From contig JAGFNQ010000855.1 in NCBI GenBank assembly GCA_024364735.1, forward strand, positions 52,340 to 116,339: a stretch of DNA of 64,000 nucleotides, given 5' to 3'. Position numbers and translations under genes: made by a program. The DNA is from Boesenbergia rotunda (Eukaryota > Streptophyta > Magnoliopsida > Zingiberales > Zingiberaceae). Position 1 is the stretch's first letter, and each line of letters begins with the position of its first letter. Positions 22,289-34,470 of the stretch are shown one piece after another. A model generated the notes under the pieces. The model made no database searches and was not told the origin of the DNA. It saw only the letters and a list, made by a program, of their open reading frames with translations.

Positions 22289-22883
22289 ATCACTGTAACG
22301 CGCGTTTTTTTTTCTTTCCATAAAGCGGCGTTACGTTAACATACTTAGGGCATGTAGACATCAAAAGGCAGCGGAATAACTTTAAGACTTACACATACAT
22401 GCCCTACTACCATTCCTAACATAATGACATGGGAAGGCATATTAACTTCATACTTAGCATCATATCATACTTAGCATCATGTCATACTTGGCACCATGTC
22501 ATATAGTCGCATAAGTCATTATTCAAACACATAAGTAGCAAACATAAAGTTCTAGCATAAGACCGGTAAACATATTATTTTCGTGGCCAAGTCACTACCA
22601 CACACACACATTCTTGTCCTCCTGCCGCTTCCTTATTGTCCCCTTGCGTGATCTGCGGTATAAGGAAATAAGACTATAATCACGTCGGCTTAGTAAGACT
22701 CTTTCCTACTCACTAAAACCATTCATCACTTAATCATAAGCACATGAAACATAAACATAACTTTATGCTTGAACATAACTATAAATAAACTTACATGGCA
22801 TGATACGTGACATAACATGAACATAATTCAACTTAGCATAGCATAATACATGGCATAGACATAAACACAAACAAGCATTCTTA

Positions 22884-23205
22884 ACATGCCTGATACATGG
22901 CATAAACATCAACATAAAGAAACATTCTTAACATGCTTGATACATGGCATAAACATAAACATAAAGAAACATTCTTAACATGCATGATACATGGCATAAA
23001 CATAAACATAAAGAAACATTCTTAACATGCTTGATACATGGCATAAACATAAACATAAAGAAACATTCTTAACATGCATGATACATGGCATAAACATAAA
23101 CATAAAGAAACCTTCTTAACATGCCATGGATACATGGCATAAACATAAACATAAAGAAACATTCTTAACATGCATGATACATGGCATAAACATAAACATA
23201 AAGCA
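22884..23205 (-). repeat. 47-bp tandem repeat, about 7 copies
   Basis: The unit contains GATACATGGCATAAACATA and AAAGAAACATTCTTA. The second LTR copy has a different 28-bp unit at the same relative place. Reading frames across it are artefacts of the repeat. Confidence 0.9.
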
Positions 23206-23529
23206 TGAACTAACCTGTATGACATAAACATAGGCATGCTTTCTATTATATCATATGGACATCTTCTTAACATAACCATAAGCATAAATCGTTTACTGTC
23301 ATGCATATTTCATGACATGAAACATAAGTATAAGACATTACTATCATGGCATAATGCATAACATGAATGCATGAGTCTAATGCATATACATAAGGATGCT
23401 TAACTTTTAAAATCATACTTTTAAATACTTAAACATAATCATCACATTGTTGGGGTCCCGGGCATGTACCACATACATACATCATAAGCGTGCATCCCAA
23501 GTAAATACGAGGTCGCGAGCCCCGACCTA

Positions 23530-23690
23530 CTAGGGTAAGGACAGCATAGTCAGTAGTCCCAGAACTGGGGCGTTCTTAAGGTGCCCATCCCTGTTGCACA
23601 GCTTCGGTAGTGCCAGAACCGTAGACAGCATAGTCGGTAGTCCAGAACCGGGGCGTTCTTAAGGTGCCCATCCCTTGGACTCATACTTCG
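23530..23690 (-). repeat. imperfect duplication inside Tekay-like LTR
   Basis: GACAGCATAGTC...GGTGCCCATCCCT occurs twice in a row, about 100 bp apart. The same duplication stands at 43880-44020 in the other copy, so it predates their separation. Confidence 0.8.
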
Positions 23691-23861
23691 GTCCGGTACA
23701 AGCCCATTCATAAAGTAAAATACTTTACATACTTCATCATTCGTAAGACATGACATACATCTTCATTCATAGACATGGCATGCATTTTCATTCATAAAAC
23801 ATGGCATGCATTTTCATTCATAAAACATGGCATGCATTTCCATTCATAAGACATGGCATGC

Positions 23862-23951
23862 GTAATGACCCGGCCCGTCTATCGGCCCATTTACCGGCCC
23901 ATTTACCGATCCTCAAAACTGTCGTACCGTCGACCATCGACCGTGCCGTTA
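23862..23951. repeat. 90-bp GTCGACC-rich module in Tekay-like LTR
   Basis: Begins GTAATGACCCGGCCCGTC and ends CATCGACCGTGCCGTTA. The homologue at 44149-44239 begins TGTAACGACTCGG. Both resemble the outer 75 bp of each arm of the foldback element at 17746-18138. Confidence 0.7.
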
Positions 23952-25431
23952 TTCATAACATGGCATGCATCTTTATTCATAAACATAGCATGCACTTTCA
24001 TTCATAAACATAACATGCATCTTCATTTATAAACATAACATACATCTTCATTCATAGAACATGACCTACTTACATAAACATCATTCTTATTCCTAGTGCT
24101 TGCATGATCATGGCATATAAGATAAACATTGCATTATAATCATTGAATATGACATGTTTGCATAGGTAATTATCCTAATCCATAGAGTTTGCATGATCAT
24201 GATACATAAGGTAACCATTTGCATTTCATACATAAGCATGGTATTCATCCCAAGCATACATAAGTAGGACTTCCGTAAACATACTACCTACCATTCAAGT
24301 GCATGGTATAGAACCCAAGACATTCATAATTAAACCCTAATAAGCATGGCATCCAATCATAAACATACAAACATGAAACATGGTGCTTAAGGTTAGGATT
24401 ATAGGTAACTTAATTCCTACCACATGCTTGAACCTTTATATATATATACTTCATAATAAGGCATAAACCATCATTCTTCAAACCCTAACTCCATTCAAAC
24501 CCTAAACCACCTTGTTTGGCCGAAACCTATAAGGAAGGGTTCCATCATTCAATTAACATGTAAGATAGCATAAGGTAAGGAAACAACCACCCATTACCTA
24601 CAAGACCATAGGAAGCCATTAGGGCTCATGATTAGGGCTAACCCTAACCTTTAGCCCTTCTTCACAAGGCTGGCCGAAACCCTTCAAGTTCATGAGTGCA
24701 TGGAAAAATTCCAGAAAAACCCCAATCAAACATTAAACACCAACCATACCCTACCACAGGGCCATTAGGACCCTTGCTTGAGGGAAGTCCTGACTTTTTG
24801 CCCTAGACCCCTACTTTGCCGAAAGTTATAGGATCATAAAGCCTTGTGAAAATTCACATAAGTCACCCTCCATCTCCCTTATGGCATGATAATACACAAA
24901 ACACATCCTTGAAGGTTTAGATCCAACCCTACCCATGGGTTCAAGGTGTTGGCCGAAACCCTAGGAGATCCTAGGGTACCCCAAAATTTCTCAAAATCTC
25001 ATTTTAACTTATACTCATCATGGAAAAACATTAGAAAGCAAGAGTAATATTTTTAACATCCTTTTGGACCCAAAAACCCTAGTGGCCGAAAGTCATAGGG
25101 TCACACATCATGGTTTCTTCAATATAAATCTCAAAACCAACTTTATATCATGCTAAAAATCATAAAGGAACTATTATACCACAGGTGAGGGAGTCTTACC
25201 TTGGTTAATCTTGATTTTTAGACCTTAAAAGAGAAGGAAATTGTAAATCCCTTGGACACTTGAACCCCCTTGCCCTTGTAGCCTTGGAAAACCTTTAGAT
25301 CTTGGTGATGAGACCTTCTTGTGGAGCTTTTCCAATGGAGAACCTCTCCTTGAGGTTTCGGCTAGGATGAGGGAGGAGGAGGAAAGAAAGTGCAATTGAT
25401 GGAAGGAAGAAGGTAACTCCCAAACCCCCTT

Positions 25432-25438
25432 CTTTATA
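25432..25438 (-). promoter_or_regulatory. probable TATA box of Tekay-like LTR
   Basis: Minus strand TATAAAG, followed by a GAAG/CTTCC-rich start of the transcript. The same arrangement lies near 45784-45790 in the second copy. Confidence 0.6.
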
Positions 25439-25533
25439 ACACATTAAGGAGGGTAAGTGAAGAGTCATGGTGTCTCTTCCTCTTCCCCTAAGCCTTAACC
25501 AAACTCCATTTCATTTCCTTATAGCACTCCCTT

Positions 25534-25605
25534 GCTAGGTGAATTGGTTAGAGCATGCATGGTTGTACAAGAGGTCCAAGGTTCAAATCCTTGGTCCATG
25601 CACTA
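25534..25605 (+). repeat. tRNA-derived (SINE-head-like) sequence in LTR U3
   Basis: A-box-like TAGGTGAATTGG (25536-25547) and B box GGTTCAAATCC (25580-25590), the latter inside a perfect T-arm CCAAG/CTTGG, followed by ten T (25607-25616). No acceptor stem can be paired, so it is not a working tRNA gene. It is on the strand opposite to the element. The same sequence is at 45889-45960. Confidence 0.7.
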
Positions 25606-26097
25606 ATTTTTTTTTTCTATTATTTTCCCCAAAATTCCGAAAATTCTCTAGAAATTCCCCCATAATTATGTTAATATTTCTCATTAAAACCCCTTTATAT
25701 TTATATTAATTTTTACCTAAAATTCACCCATAATCATGGTACTAGAAAGCCCATATAAGGCCCATTAGTACTTAACTTCTCAATTTAAATAGGAAACCAT
25801 GCTAAAACTCACTCATAATCATACTAATATTCCTAATTAAAATCCATTTATATTTATATTAAATTCTACCTAAAAATCTCCAATAATTATGGTACTAAAA
25901 AGCCCATATAAGGCTCATTAGTACTTAGTTTTCTCAATTTAAATGAGAAAATATGGATTTCTAGGCTAAATTTTGTATTAATATTTCTAGGTCCCTCGGA
26001 AAATTATCTAGACATGCTCAATATTTTTAAGAAAATATTAAGAGAATTTTCTGGGTCGTTACAATCCCCCATACCTCGTGAAAGTTCGTCCTCGAAC

Positions 26098-26208
26098 TTA
26101 GAATAGCTCCGGGTACTTGCGTCTCTTCTCGTCCTCGCGTTCCCAGGTAGCTTCCTCGAACCGTTGACTTTGCCATAGGACCTTGACTAAAGGTACCTTC
26201 TTGCTCTA
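26098..26208 (-). pseudogene. chromodomain tail of Ty3/gypsy integrase
   Basis: Minus-strand frame reads VKVLWQSQRFEEATWERED and ends KYPELF before a TAA at 26100-26098. This is the typical C-terminus of a Tekay/Del-type chromovirus integrase, thought to bind histone marks and steer insertion. The frame closes upstream at about 26210; the rest of integrase, reverse transcriptase, RNase H, protease and Gag is absent. Confidence 0.85.
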
Positions 26209-28452
26209 GTTTTGTCTATTATTAAGCTATTCACGAAAGAATATAATTTAACTTATTCCTAGTTACTTGTATTCGCTACTTCAAACTAGAATCTAACTTC
26301 CACTTACTATGCACAAGTTTATCATCTATGCACCAACTTATCACTCCGAAGCTCCTCTCAATTAGTACTGATTTCAGTGTCTCTGCTTCTCACATACGTC
26401 TTTTATCTGTATTAAACTAAACGAAAATTACAATTATTATTATATGATTCTCTCTTATTACATTCAGTATCATACTTCAAGTCTACTCCTCAACAACATA
26501 ATTACCGCTTTACATAAGTACATCTCTTTCTCCTTTCCACTCGAATCTCCTTACCCCTTTTCCCGAGAATTATTCTTACTTTATTATTATCTATTCTAAT
26601 AGTATATTTGTTTCTATGTAACATAACTTCTCATAGTACATAAACTCATGTATCGCTTATCCTATTACTTCCTATTCTAGTTATTTGAGCTACTTACTCT
26701 GTTTTAACTACCTAACCTATAATGCATATAGTCTCTGTTAATTATACTAAAATTTCTCAATTAAATTCATAAAATTAGCTTATTATCTTAGCTATAATGC
26801 CTATTCGTCATAGTGAATTTGCGTTATTCATCTTAGCTTATTATCTTTTATGCTGGTCTATTTTACTCACATGTATCGTGTCTGATATATACTATCTGTT
26901 ACTTTATATTATCATTACATACTAATTCCGGTACTCAAAATTCATCTTGTAAAATTAATGGCAAAGTCTCATCAAAGCTTTCAACTTACCTTTCACTGAA
27001 ATAACACATTGACATTGCTTTTAACTTAACCTACTTCTATAATGGTTACTTATTTATCTCGAAGTTTCTACTAACAAACTACAACTATTGTATATACTAT
27101 CTTTTATTAGGACACGACAAGAATTCTGATTATATTTTTCTTACTAATAAATTATATTAAATATTCATTGCCTAACTCTACCCATCATAATCTAAAAGAA
27201 AATACCACTTACACTTGTAAGAAAGATGATTTGGAGTATTCATTCCATTGTTTTCGCTCAATCCAAATTACTTTACTGTCCATTCTTTACTGTTTGCATG
27301 GACTGTTACTATCTTACTTGAACTACATATTATACTAAACTTCTAACTTTCTGTTTTATCTTTCCATAGTCTTTTTTCACGTATCAAAATACCTTTTCTC
27401 ATTTATCAGCCATGCTTTCTCCACTCTAATCGCAAAAATCACATTCTTATGATCTCCGTATCTTACTTCTCTATCAAGAATTTATAAAATATTCCTATAT
27501 CGATCTTTCCCCAAAATCTATACCTTATTAGTTCGTTTCACCTAGTAAGTTTGCTCGAAAAGAAGCTCTTACTACATTCTTGCCTCTGATAACACTAACC
27601 TCTAGTTCCTTCATACCGAGTTATCGCTAAGGTCCTATTCGCTGATCTCTATCACGCCTTCTTTTGCATATCTAGTTCTTACTCTCTTTCTTTCCTGTAT
27701 CAAGAATATTACCCTATGGCTACTACTATATATATATCTGCTTGAAAATTCAAATAACTTAACACATTAATCTATTCCTAATAGATATACATCACTAAGT
27801 CTTCATTTCATAACCACTACAATCTCTTAGAATACCTATACCAAAAACTCTACTCCCTTAATACTACAGTTAATAAGTCTCCCTTAATAAAGCACCATCC
27901 TTTCTTTACTTCTATGCTCATCACTAAATATTAACATACGCCTTTTATCAGTAGTACAAACTTGCTTTGGTCCACCACTTTTCTTAATTCCAAACAGTCA
28001 TGACACTCATATAGATAATGTCCTCATTACTTTAAACATTCCTCCTCTCACATCTACTTGCTCTTCCTTTCCGATTTACTCCGTTTTGCCACCACTCAAT
28101 CATTTACTATATTCATTCCACCTGACTGTAGCTACTTAAGTTAAATCTCTACGGATCACCCTCGCTCACTATCACTCACATATAAAATACAAGTAAGGCT
28201 ACTATAAGTGATTGCTATTCCTACCCATATATCAATCTTGAAAGTATTTGGTTTCGTACAAAAAAATTAAAGTAAAGTATCGTTCATAGTTACATATCCT
28301 AAAGTACTTTTCATCATAAAACATCGTTCATACTTGTATATTCTAAAATCATAAAGTATCCTACAAGTGCTTACTATCATAAGATATGCAGAGAGGTACT
28401 TACTTAGAAGCGGCAGGAAGAGGACTTGATGTGTGTGTAGTGAGATGGTAAC
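26209..28452 (-). other. non-coding interior of the Tekay-like element
   Basis: 2.2 kb, AT- and pyrimidine-rich on the plus strand, with dense stops in all frames. I see no Gag or Pol motif. It is the cargo of a non-autonomous derivative. Confidence 0.6.
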
Positions 28453-28465
28453 TGCTCTGATACCA
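28453..28465 (-). promoter_or_regulatory. primer-binding site of the Tekay-like element
   Basis: Minus strand TGGTATCAGAGCA, three bases from the LTR end at 28469. Confidence 0.88.
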
Positions 28466-28468
28466 ACC

Positions 28469-28502
28469 TGTAACGCCCACTTTTTTTTTCTTTCCATAAA
28501 GC
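28469..28502 (-). repeat. Tekay-like 5' LTR, last 34 bp
   Basis: Plus strand TGTAACGCCCAC, a T-run, then CTTTCCATAAAGC, matching 22294 onward and 42445 onward, then abruptly family A LTR. AAAGC (28498-28502) would be the left target duplication. Confidence 0.85.
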
Positions 28503-30780
28503 TGTTAGTAATATGAGAGAAGTGTCCTAAGGCAATCACCTTATGATTGCAAACATTTATTTTTAATAAATGAAAATTCACTATTTGAGTATACATGTTT
28601 ATGTATTTGATTGGGATCTTAAACTCACTTACTGAATGTCCGCAATACAATTCACAACATGAGAGAATTTTTGATGAATTCACAACTAGAGATTATCTCT
28701 ACATGTGAAATTGTGAAGTATTGAAATTGTCCCTAGTCGATGAATTGATAAATACGGACATTATCAATTCTGTTGAGACTAGCATGGGTTATTCTCTAAT
28801 TAGCTGATTCTCACTGGCTGGTGACATTGGGATGTCCGGAGATAAACATGAATGCTAGTTAAGGGAACTAGTTCATTGGAGTGACTGACTGTAAAACTTC
28901 ATATGGTAATCTACATATAGATATGTCAATGAAAGTTATTACTGCAGCTTAAGTGCGATGTTCCTTTGACTTGCGGTGTTCAAGTCATCTTGGTCATGGA
29001 GACTTATACTTTAACATCTTAAGCAAGCATCTCCAAGGAGGTGTGGACCCAGGATGGTTGGGTATAAGCCGAAGTGCCCGAAGATGTTTGAACAGCCTAC
29101 AAAGGATTCACCACTCCTTGCGAGGAGATGTATACCCAGGCCTATCGTCGGATTGTTACTCAAAGCCTCTGGCCAGAGCATGACATGTTTAGAGTATGAG
29201 TCTCTTAAATATATGAGAGTAATTAGAAATCCAAAGGACGAGAGAAAGTTACTTGGGCTAGGTGTGACGTAGTCAGCCTAGTGGGGACTGACACACACAG
29301 ACCATGTCCTGAACCAAGTGGGTATAAGATGGTGAAGGGAATGAGGCACGATTCATTAGAGCTGCTGAAAGGTTTCAGAATTATATCTGAGGTCAACCGT
29401 TGATCTTTCGATTAATTGGGGGTCATGATGTACTACTAGGTGCCACTCATGATCGTTCTATAATTGGTTGATTATAGACGGCCAACATAAATCGAAAGCC
29501 TATTTAGTCACACGCACTACGAGTAATCCGAGGGATTTAAAACGAGTTGAAAATTAGATTTTCCAATCAAGAGAAATAAGTCGAATCTGAATTTATCAGA
29601 GGCGCATCGGAAGCTTAAAATGGATAAGTCTTTTGAAGGCTTATTGGGCGAATTAAATGGTTTTAATTCGTGAGGGAAGGGCTTGGTGTGGCCGACCAAA
29701 GAGGGTGCCCACCCTCTTTGGTTTGGCCAGCCACTACAAGGAGAGAAAACCAATTTATTTAGTTTATTTTATAAATAAATCAAGCGCGATTTGTTTTATA
29801 AAATTATGGATAAATAAATCTATATAAAGAAATTTATATAAAGAAATTTATAGAAATTTATTCTTTTTATGGAAATTAAAATGAACCATGGATCGGTTTA
29901 TTTTAATTTTATAAAATCAATTATGAATTGATTTTTCCATGATAAGAAAAATTTATAAATTTCTTGTAAATTTTATTCCATAATAAAAGGAGATATGTAT
30001 TTGTTTTATTATAAAGTTAGTTATAATAAAACTTGGCATAAACTGAATAATTCATAAGAAAATTTATAGGATAAAGTTCTTATGAAAAATTCCGTTAAAA
30101 GGGAGACTTGGCAAAGGAGAGACTACTATATAAAGGAACCAAAGCTAGGCTTGAATTCCTCAATTGAGTTATCAAGAGATCTAGTAGCTCTCTCCCTCTC
30201 TTATTCTCCCCCTCTCCTTCTCTCCTACTCCTAGGGTCGGCGCCCACTCTTCACCCTAGGGCCGGCGCCCACTCCTCCTAGGGCCGGCGCACCTTCACCT
30301 CCTAGGGTTGGCGTGAGCTACCTCCACCAAGAAGGTGCCAAAGAAGAAGAAGAAGAAGCGGGTCGCAACTCCTTCCTTCCCGGAATTTTGATTCCGTTAC
30401 TTGGTGGTTAGTTTCCATCCTTCTCTCTTGATATTCTAGTTGTGCATTTAGAGAATCTAGTAGTTCTCGTCGGCACAAAACTCGTGGCTTTGCGAAGTCA
30501 TCCCGAAGAGAACTCGGCGTGGACGCGAATAGAGGCGGAGCTTCCAAGGGACGCTACGGTTGGATCTCGTCCCTTACTTCGAGTTACGCGAGGTAACGAG
30601 TAAATTAGATTACTTTCTGCAAAATTTTAATTTATGATCATGTCCACACATCATAAGGTCGCATGCTAGATACGTGGTTAAAATAATTTGAGAAATTATT
30701 TATGCTAATTCTTCCGCTGCACGTAAATATTTTAAAATTTACGAACCCGTATCCTTGTCAACATGCACCCGGTCCCAATA
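28503..30780 (+). repeat. family A LTR A2 (2278 bp)
   Basis: Starts TGTTAGTAATATGAGAG; ends GGTCCCAATA, so the terminal CA is mutated to TA. It is a 5' LTR, because a primer-binding site and leader follow. The segment after the TATA box holds a repeated GGGCCGGCGCCC block near 30230-30310 that varies between family A copies. Confidence 0.92.
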
Positions 30781-30781
30781 G

Positions 30782-30794
30782 TGGTATCAGAGCC
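30782..30794 (+). promoter_or_regulatory. primer-binding site of A2
   Basis: TGGTATCAGAGCC, one base after LTR A2. Confidence 0.9.
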
Positions 30795-31062
30795 AGTTAG
30801 TGTTCGACATAATCATATAATTGTTTTGCGGAAAACTTTGTCATGATCTCAATTTTGGAAAATTTTCCAATTATGGAACTTTCCAATTATGATAAATTTT
30901 AGATTTAGGAATTTCAAAGTTTAGAAATCCTCATGAAATTTGGCAAACTTTTGAAATATCCTAGTTTCTGAAATTTTATGATAATTGTGAAAACTTCCCA
31001 TCTTTGGAAACTTTCCAATTTTGGAAATTTCCTATTTTGGAAATTTTCCACTTTGGAAATAT
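30795..31062 (+). other. start of family A leader, cut by gap
   Basis: Matches the first 270 bp of the A1 leader (TTTTGGAAA-type repeats). It is also the reverse complement of about 35930-36198. Confidence 0.85.
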
Positions 31063-31096
31063 NNNNNNNNNNNNNNNNNNNNNNNNNNNNNNNNNN
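31063..31096. other. assembly gap (34 N)
   Basis: Joins a plus-strand family A leader to a minus-strand family A LTR start, an arrangement that needs confirming. Confidence 1.
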
Positions 31097-31162
31097 TTTA
31101 TTAAAATAAATGTTTACAATCATAAGGCGATGCCTTAGGACACTTCTCTTTTATTACTAACA
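31097..31162 (-). repeat. family A 3' LTR fragment (first 66 bp of LTR)
   Basis: On the minus strand it starts TGTTAGTAATAAAAGAG next to a purine tract. The rest is lost in the gap. Confidence 0.85.
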
Positions 31163-31176
31163 AACTCCCACTTGGC

Positions 31177-34100
31177 CTAATGCCAATCGCTACGGTATCC
31201 AATACCACAGTCTCTAACATGACCCTCAAACTTACTTTGAGGCAAGGCCTTAGTTAAAGGATCCGCTAAATTCCTTTCAGTAGGAATTTTCTCAATTTGT
31301 ATATCATTCCGACTTATAATCTCTCTGATCAGATGATAGCGGCGAAGCACGTGTTTGGATCGCTGATGAGACCTTGGTTCCTTTGCTTGTGCAATAGCTC
31401 CATTGTTGTCGCAGTAAACCGGCAATGCTTCATCAATGGTTGGAACCACACCAAGTTCGGAGACAAACTTCGTGATCCAGACTGCTTCCTTTGCTGCTTC
31501 TGAAGCTGCGATATATTCCGCTTCCGTGGTAGAATCTGCTACGGTGTCTTGTTTGGAACTCTTCCAACTTATTGCGCCTCCATTCAAAGTAAATATGTAT
31601 CCAGACTGAGATTTGGAGTCATCCTTATCTGTCTAGAAACTGGCATCTGTATACCCACGTATTACCATATCTCCTTCTCCATTTATTAGGAACACATCCT
31701 TAGTTCTTCTTAAGTACTTAAGGATTGTCTTGACAGCTGCCCAATGATCCATTCCTGGATCAGACTGGTATCTGCTCATGACGCTTAGAGCATACGATAC
31801 ATCGGGCCTAGTACATAACATAGCATACATGTTAGATCCTATCGCGGATGCATAAGGAAACTTATTCATGCAAATCCTCTCGTCTTCTATGCGCGGACAC
31901 ATAGACTTTGAAAGGTTGATCCCATGCCTGATGGGAAGGTAACCTTTCTTGGATTTCGACATGCTAAACCTTTTTAGCACTCGGCCTATATATGTAGACT
32001 GCGAAAGACCAAACAACCGTTTTGATCTATCTCTATAGATTCTAATCCCAAGGATATAGGTTGCTTCCCCCAGGTCTTTCATGGAGAAAGTTTTGGACAA
32101 CCAAATTTTAACCGACTGTAAGACTGATATATCGTTTCCTATAAGTAATATGTCATCGACATATAATACTAGGAATACAACTGCACTCCCACTAACCTTC
32201 TTGTACACACAAGGTTAGTCAGGATTTTGTGAGAAATCAAACTCTTTGATTGTCTCATCAAAATAGATGTTTCAGCTCCTGGATGCTTGCTTCAGTCCAT
32301 ATATGGATCGTCGAAGCTTGCATACTTTGGTTTTATCAACCGATGTGAAACCTTCAGGTTGTATCATGTATACATCCTCAACTAGGCTTCCATTAAGGAA
32401 AGCTGTTTTCACATCCATTTTCCATTTCTCATAATCATAATGAGCTGCTATGGCTAGGAGCATCCGAACGGATTTAAGCATAGCTACTGGCGAATAGGTT
32501 TCGTCATAATCAATTCCTTGTTTCTGACGATATCCTTTTGCCACTAGTCTAGCCTTAAAGGTAACAACATTACCTTCCATGTCGGTTTTCTTCTTGAAAA
32601 TCCACTTGCACCCTATGAGCTTAATCCCTGCAGGTGGGTTAACCAAGTCCCACACTTGATTTTCGTACATGGAATCCATTTCCGACTTCATGGCTTCAAG
32701 CCATTTGTCCCTTTCTGAACTTTTCAGAACATCTTCATAACTGATAGGTTTGTCATCGCTTATGAGTAACACGTCGTTCGATTCACTTATGAGAAATCCG
32801 TATCTCTTTGGAATATTGCGTGTCCTATCAGACCTACGAAGAGGTGGTGTTGTTTTAGGTTCAACTGATAGCTCATCATTATGAGTTATTGGTTGTGGGT
32901 CTAGACTAGGTGTCTCTGTAATGTCTATTGGAGTTTCTTGAACTTCATCAAGTTCAATGCCACTCCCACTATTTTCTTGTAAAAGAAATTCTTTTTCCAT
33001 AAATACAGCATGCCTTGAAACAAACACCTCTTGTTCCAAGGGATGATAGAATTTGTAACCCTTTGTTTCCTTAGGGTATCCAATAAATAGACATTTATCA
33101 GACTTAGCATCCAATTTGTCTGATACAGTCCGCTTCACATAAGCAGAACAACCCCATATCTTAAGGCGAGTTAAGTGAGGTTTCTTACTATTCCATGTCT
33201 CATATGGAGTAGTAGAGACTTCCTTGGTCGGGACTCTGTTTAGCAAGTAAACAGCTGTCTTAAGTGCATAACCCCAAAAGGATTTTGGAAGAGTTGCATG
33301 ATTCATCATAGACCTAACCATGTCCATCATGGTTCGGTTGCGCCTCTCAGATACACCATTATGCTGTGGTGTATACGGCGGAGTCCATTGGGACAATATC
33401 CCATTGTCCCTAAGATAATCTTGAAACTCTTGACTTAAGTATTCACCACCCCGATCGGATCGAAGTATCTTAACACTTTTGCCAAGCTGCTTCTCTACTT
33501 CATATCTGAACTCTTTGAATATCTCAAAAGCTTCAGATTTGTGTTTCATCAAGAACACATACCCGAATCGTGAGTGATCATCCATAAAGGTAATGAAGTA
33601 GCTATAGCCTCCTTGTGCAAGAGTTGACATTGGTCCACATACATCAGTATGTATTAGACCAAGCAATTTTCCCACTGGATTACCTTTTCCGGAAAAGGAT
33701 AATTTGACCATCTTACCTTTTAAGCATGATTCGCATGTATCAAATGAACCGGGTTCAAATGATTCCAAAATTCCACATCGGTGTAATTTGGTCATGCGAT
33801 TCTTACTTACATGGCCAAGACGACAATGCCACGTGTAGGAGTCTATTCGATTATCTATTCGAGCACGTTTATTGCTAACTTCGATATTGAAAACGTCACC
33901 GGATAAATCTAACGTGTAGATACCATTGCACAAAGTTCCGGTCCCATAAAGAACACCATTTAAAGTTATGTAACAACAATTGTTACTAAAAGATAAATGA
34001 TAACCCTTTTCATTCAAGCATGAAATAGATACAATGTTCATTATTAACGAAGGAAAAAAATAACAATTATCCAATTCTAAGACAAGTCTAGTAGGGAGCT

Positions 34101-34470
34101 TTAGCAAATATGTTCCGATGGCAACAGCAGCAATCTTTGCTCCATTTCCAACTCGCAAATTCGCTTCTCCCTTGATGAGTCTTCTTCTATTCCTTAGCCC
34201 TTGTATGTCATTACATATATGTGAGCTACACCCAGTATCAAGTACCCAGGTGTACGAGGAAATAGAGTGACATTCAATAATGAAGATGCCTGAAGAGGAT
34301 GGGGCATCGGATGCCTTCTTCTTCAAGGACTCAAGATAAACCTTGCAGTTTCTTCGCCAGTGGCCCTCCTTGCCACAGTGATGGCAAGTGTCTTTTGGTG
34401 CATTTTCAATCCTTTTGTCCTTAGTTAACTTATTGGTGTCCAAAATGGAACGCAAATTCAGAGAAGACAT
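31177..34470 (-). pseudogene. family A gag-pol with Gag deletion and stop codons
   Basis: The start at 34470 gives the same MSSLNLRSILDTNKLT as A1. The frame then jumps straight to the segment before the zinc knuckle (CHHCGKEGHWRRNC), so about 220 Gag residues are gone without loss of frame. Protease DTG, integrase D,D35E region and most of reverse transcriptase stay open to about 32272. Then a Trp codon became TGA (about 32272) and a Glu codon TAA (about 32216). YVDD is intact in the piece from 32208. A Gln codon became TAG near 31633, followed by RNase H to 31177. Three stops and no capsid domain mean it is not autonomous. Confidence 0.92.

Larger units (their letters stand above)
22294..26063 (-). 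repeat. Tekay-like 3' LTR (3770 bp)
   Basis: Plus-strand ends TGTAACGCGCG and GGGTCGTTACA. A second copy at 42445-48722 is homologous along its length. The minus-strand TATA box lies at 25432-25438, so U3 is about 630 bp and the transcribed R-U5 about 3.1 kb. The transcribed part holds tandem repeats, a GTCGACC-rich module (23862-23951) and a series of GGCCGAAA motifs. Confidence 0.9.
22294..28502 (-). mobile_element. Tekay/Del-like Ty3/gypsy element with non-coding interior (LARD-like)
   Basis: On the minus strand: 5' LTR end (28502-28469), primer-binding site, 2.3 kb without recognisable genes, a chromodomain tail, purine-rich GAGGTATGGGGGAT, 3' LTR (26063-22294). The LTR ends and the chromodomain are those of chromovirus-type gypsy elements of the Tekay/Del group. 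Gag and most of pol are missing. The 5' LTR is interrupted after 34 bp by family A LTR A2. The five bases before 22294 are ATCAC. Confidence 0.82.

Noticed and set aside
22884..23205. Regularly spaced repeats that might suggest a CRISPR array
   Set aside because: Units are tandem without unique spacers, and the setting is a plant LTR.
22946..23306. Cysteine/tyrosine-rich minus-strand frame of 94 codons (and a similar one at 42946-43227)
   Set aside because: The frame follows the tandem repeat units of the Tekay-like LTR; no domain, and not kept between the two LTR copies.
25534..25605. A functional tRNA gene
   Set aside because: A and B boxes and the T-arm are present but no acceptor stem pairs, and the sequence is a fixed part of an LTR.
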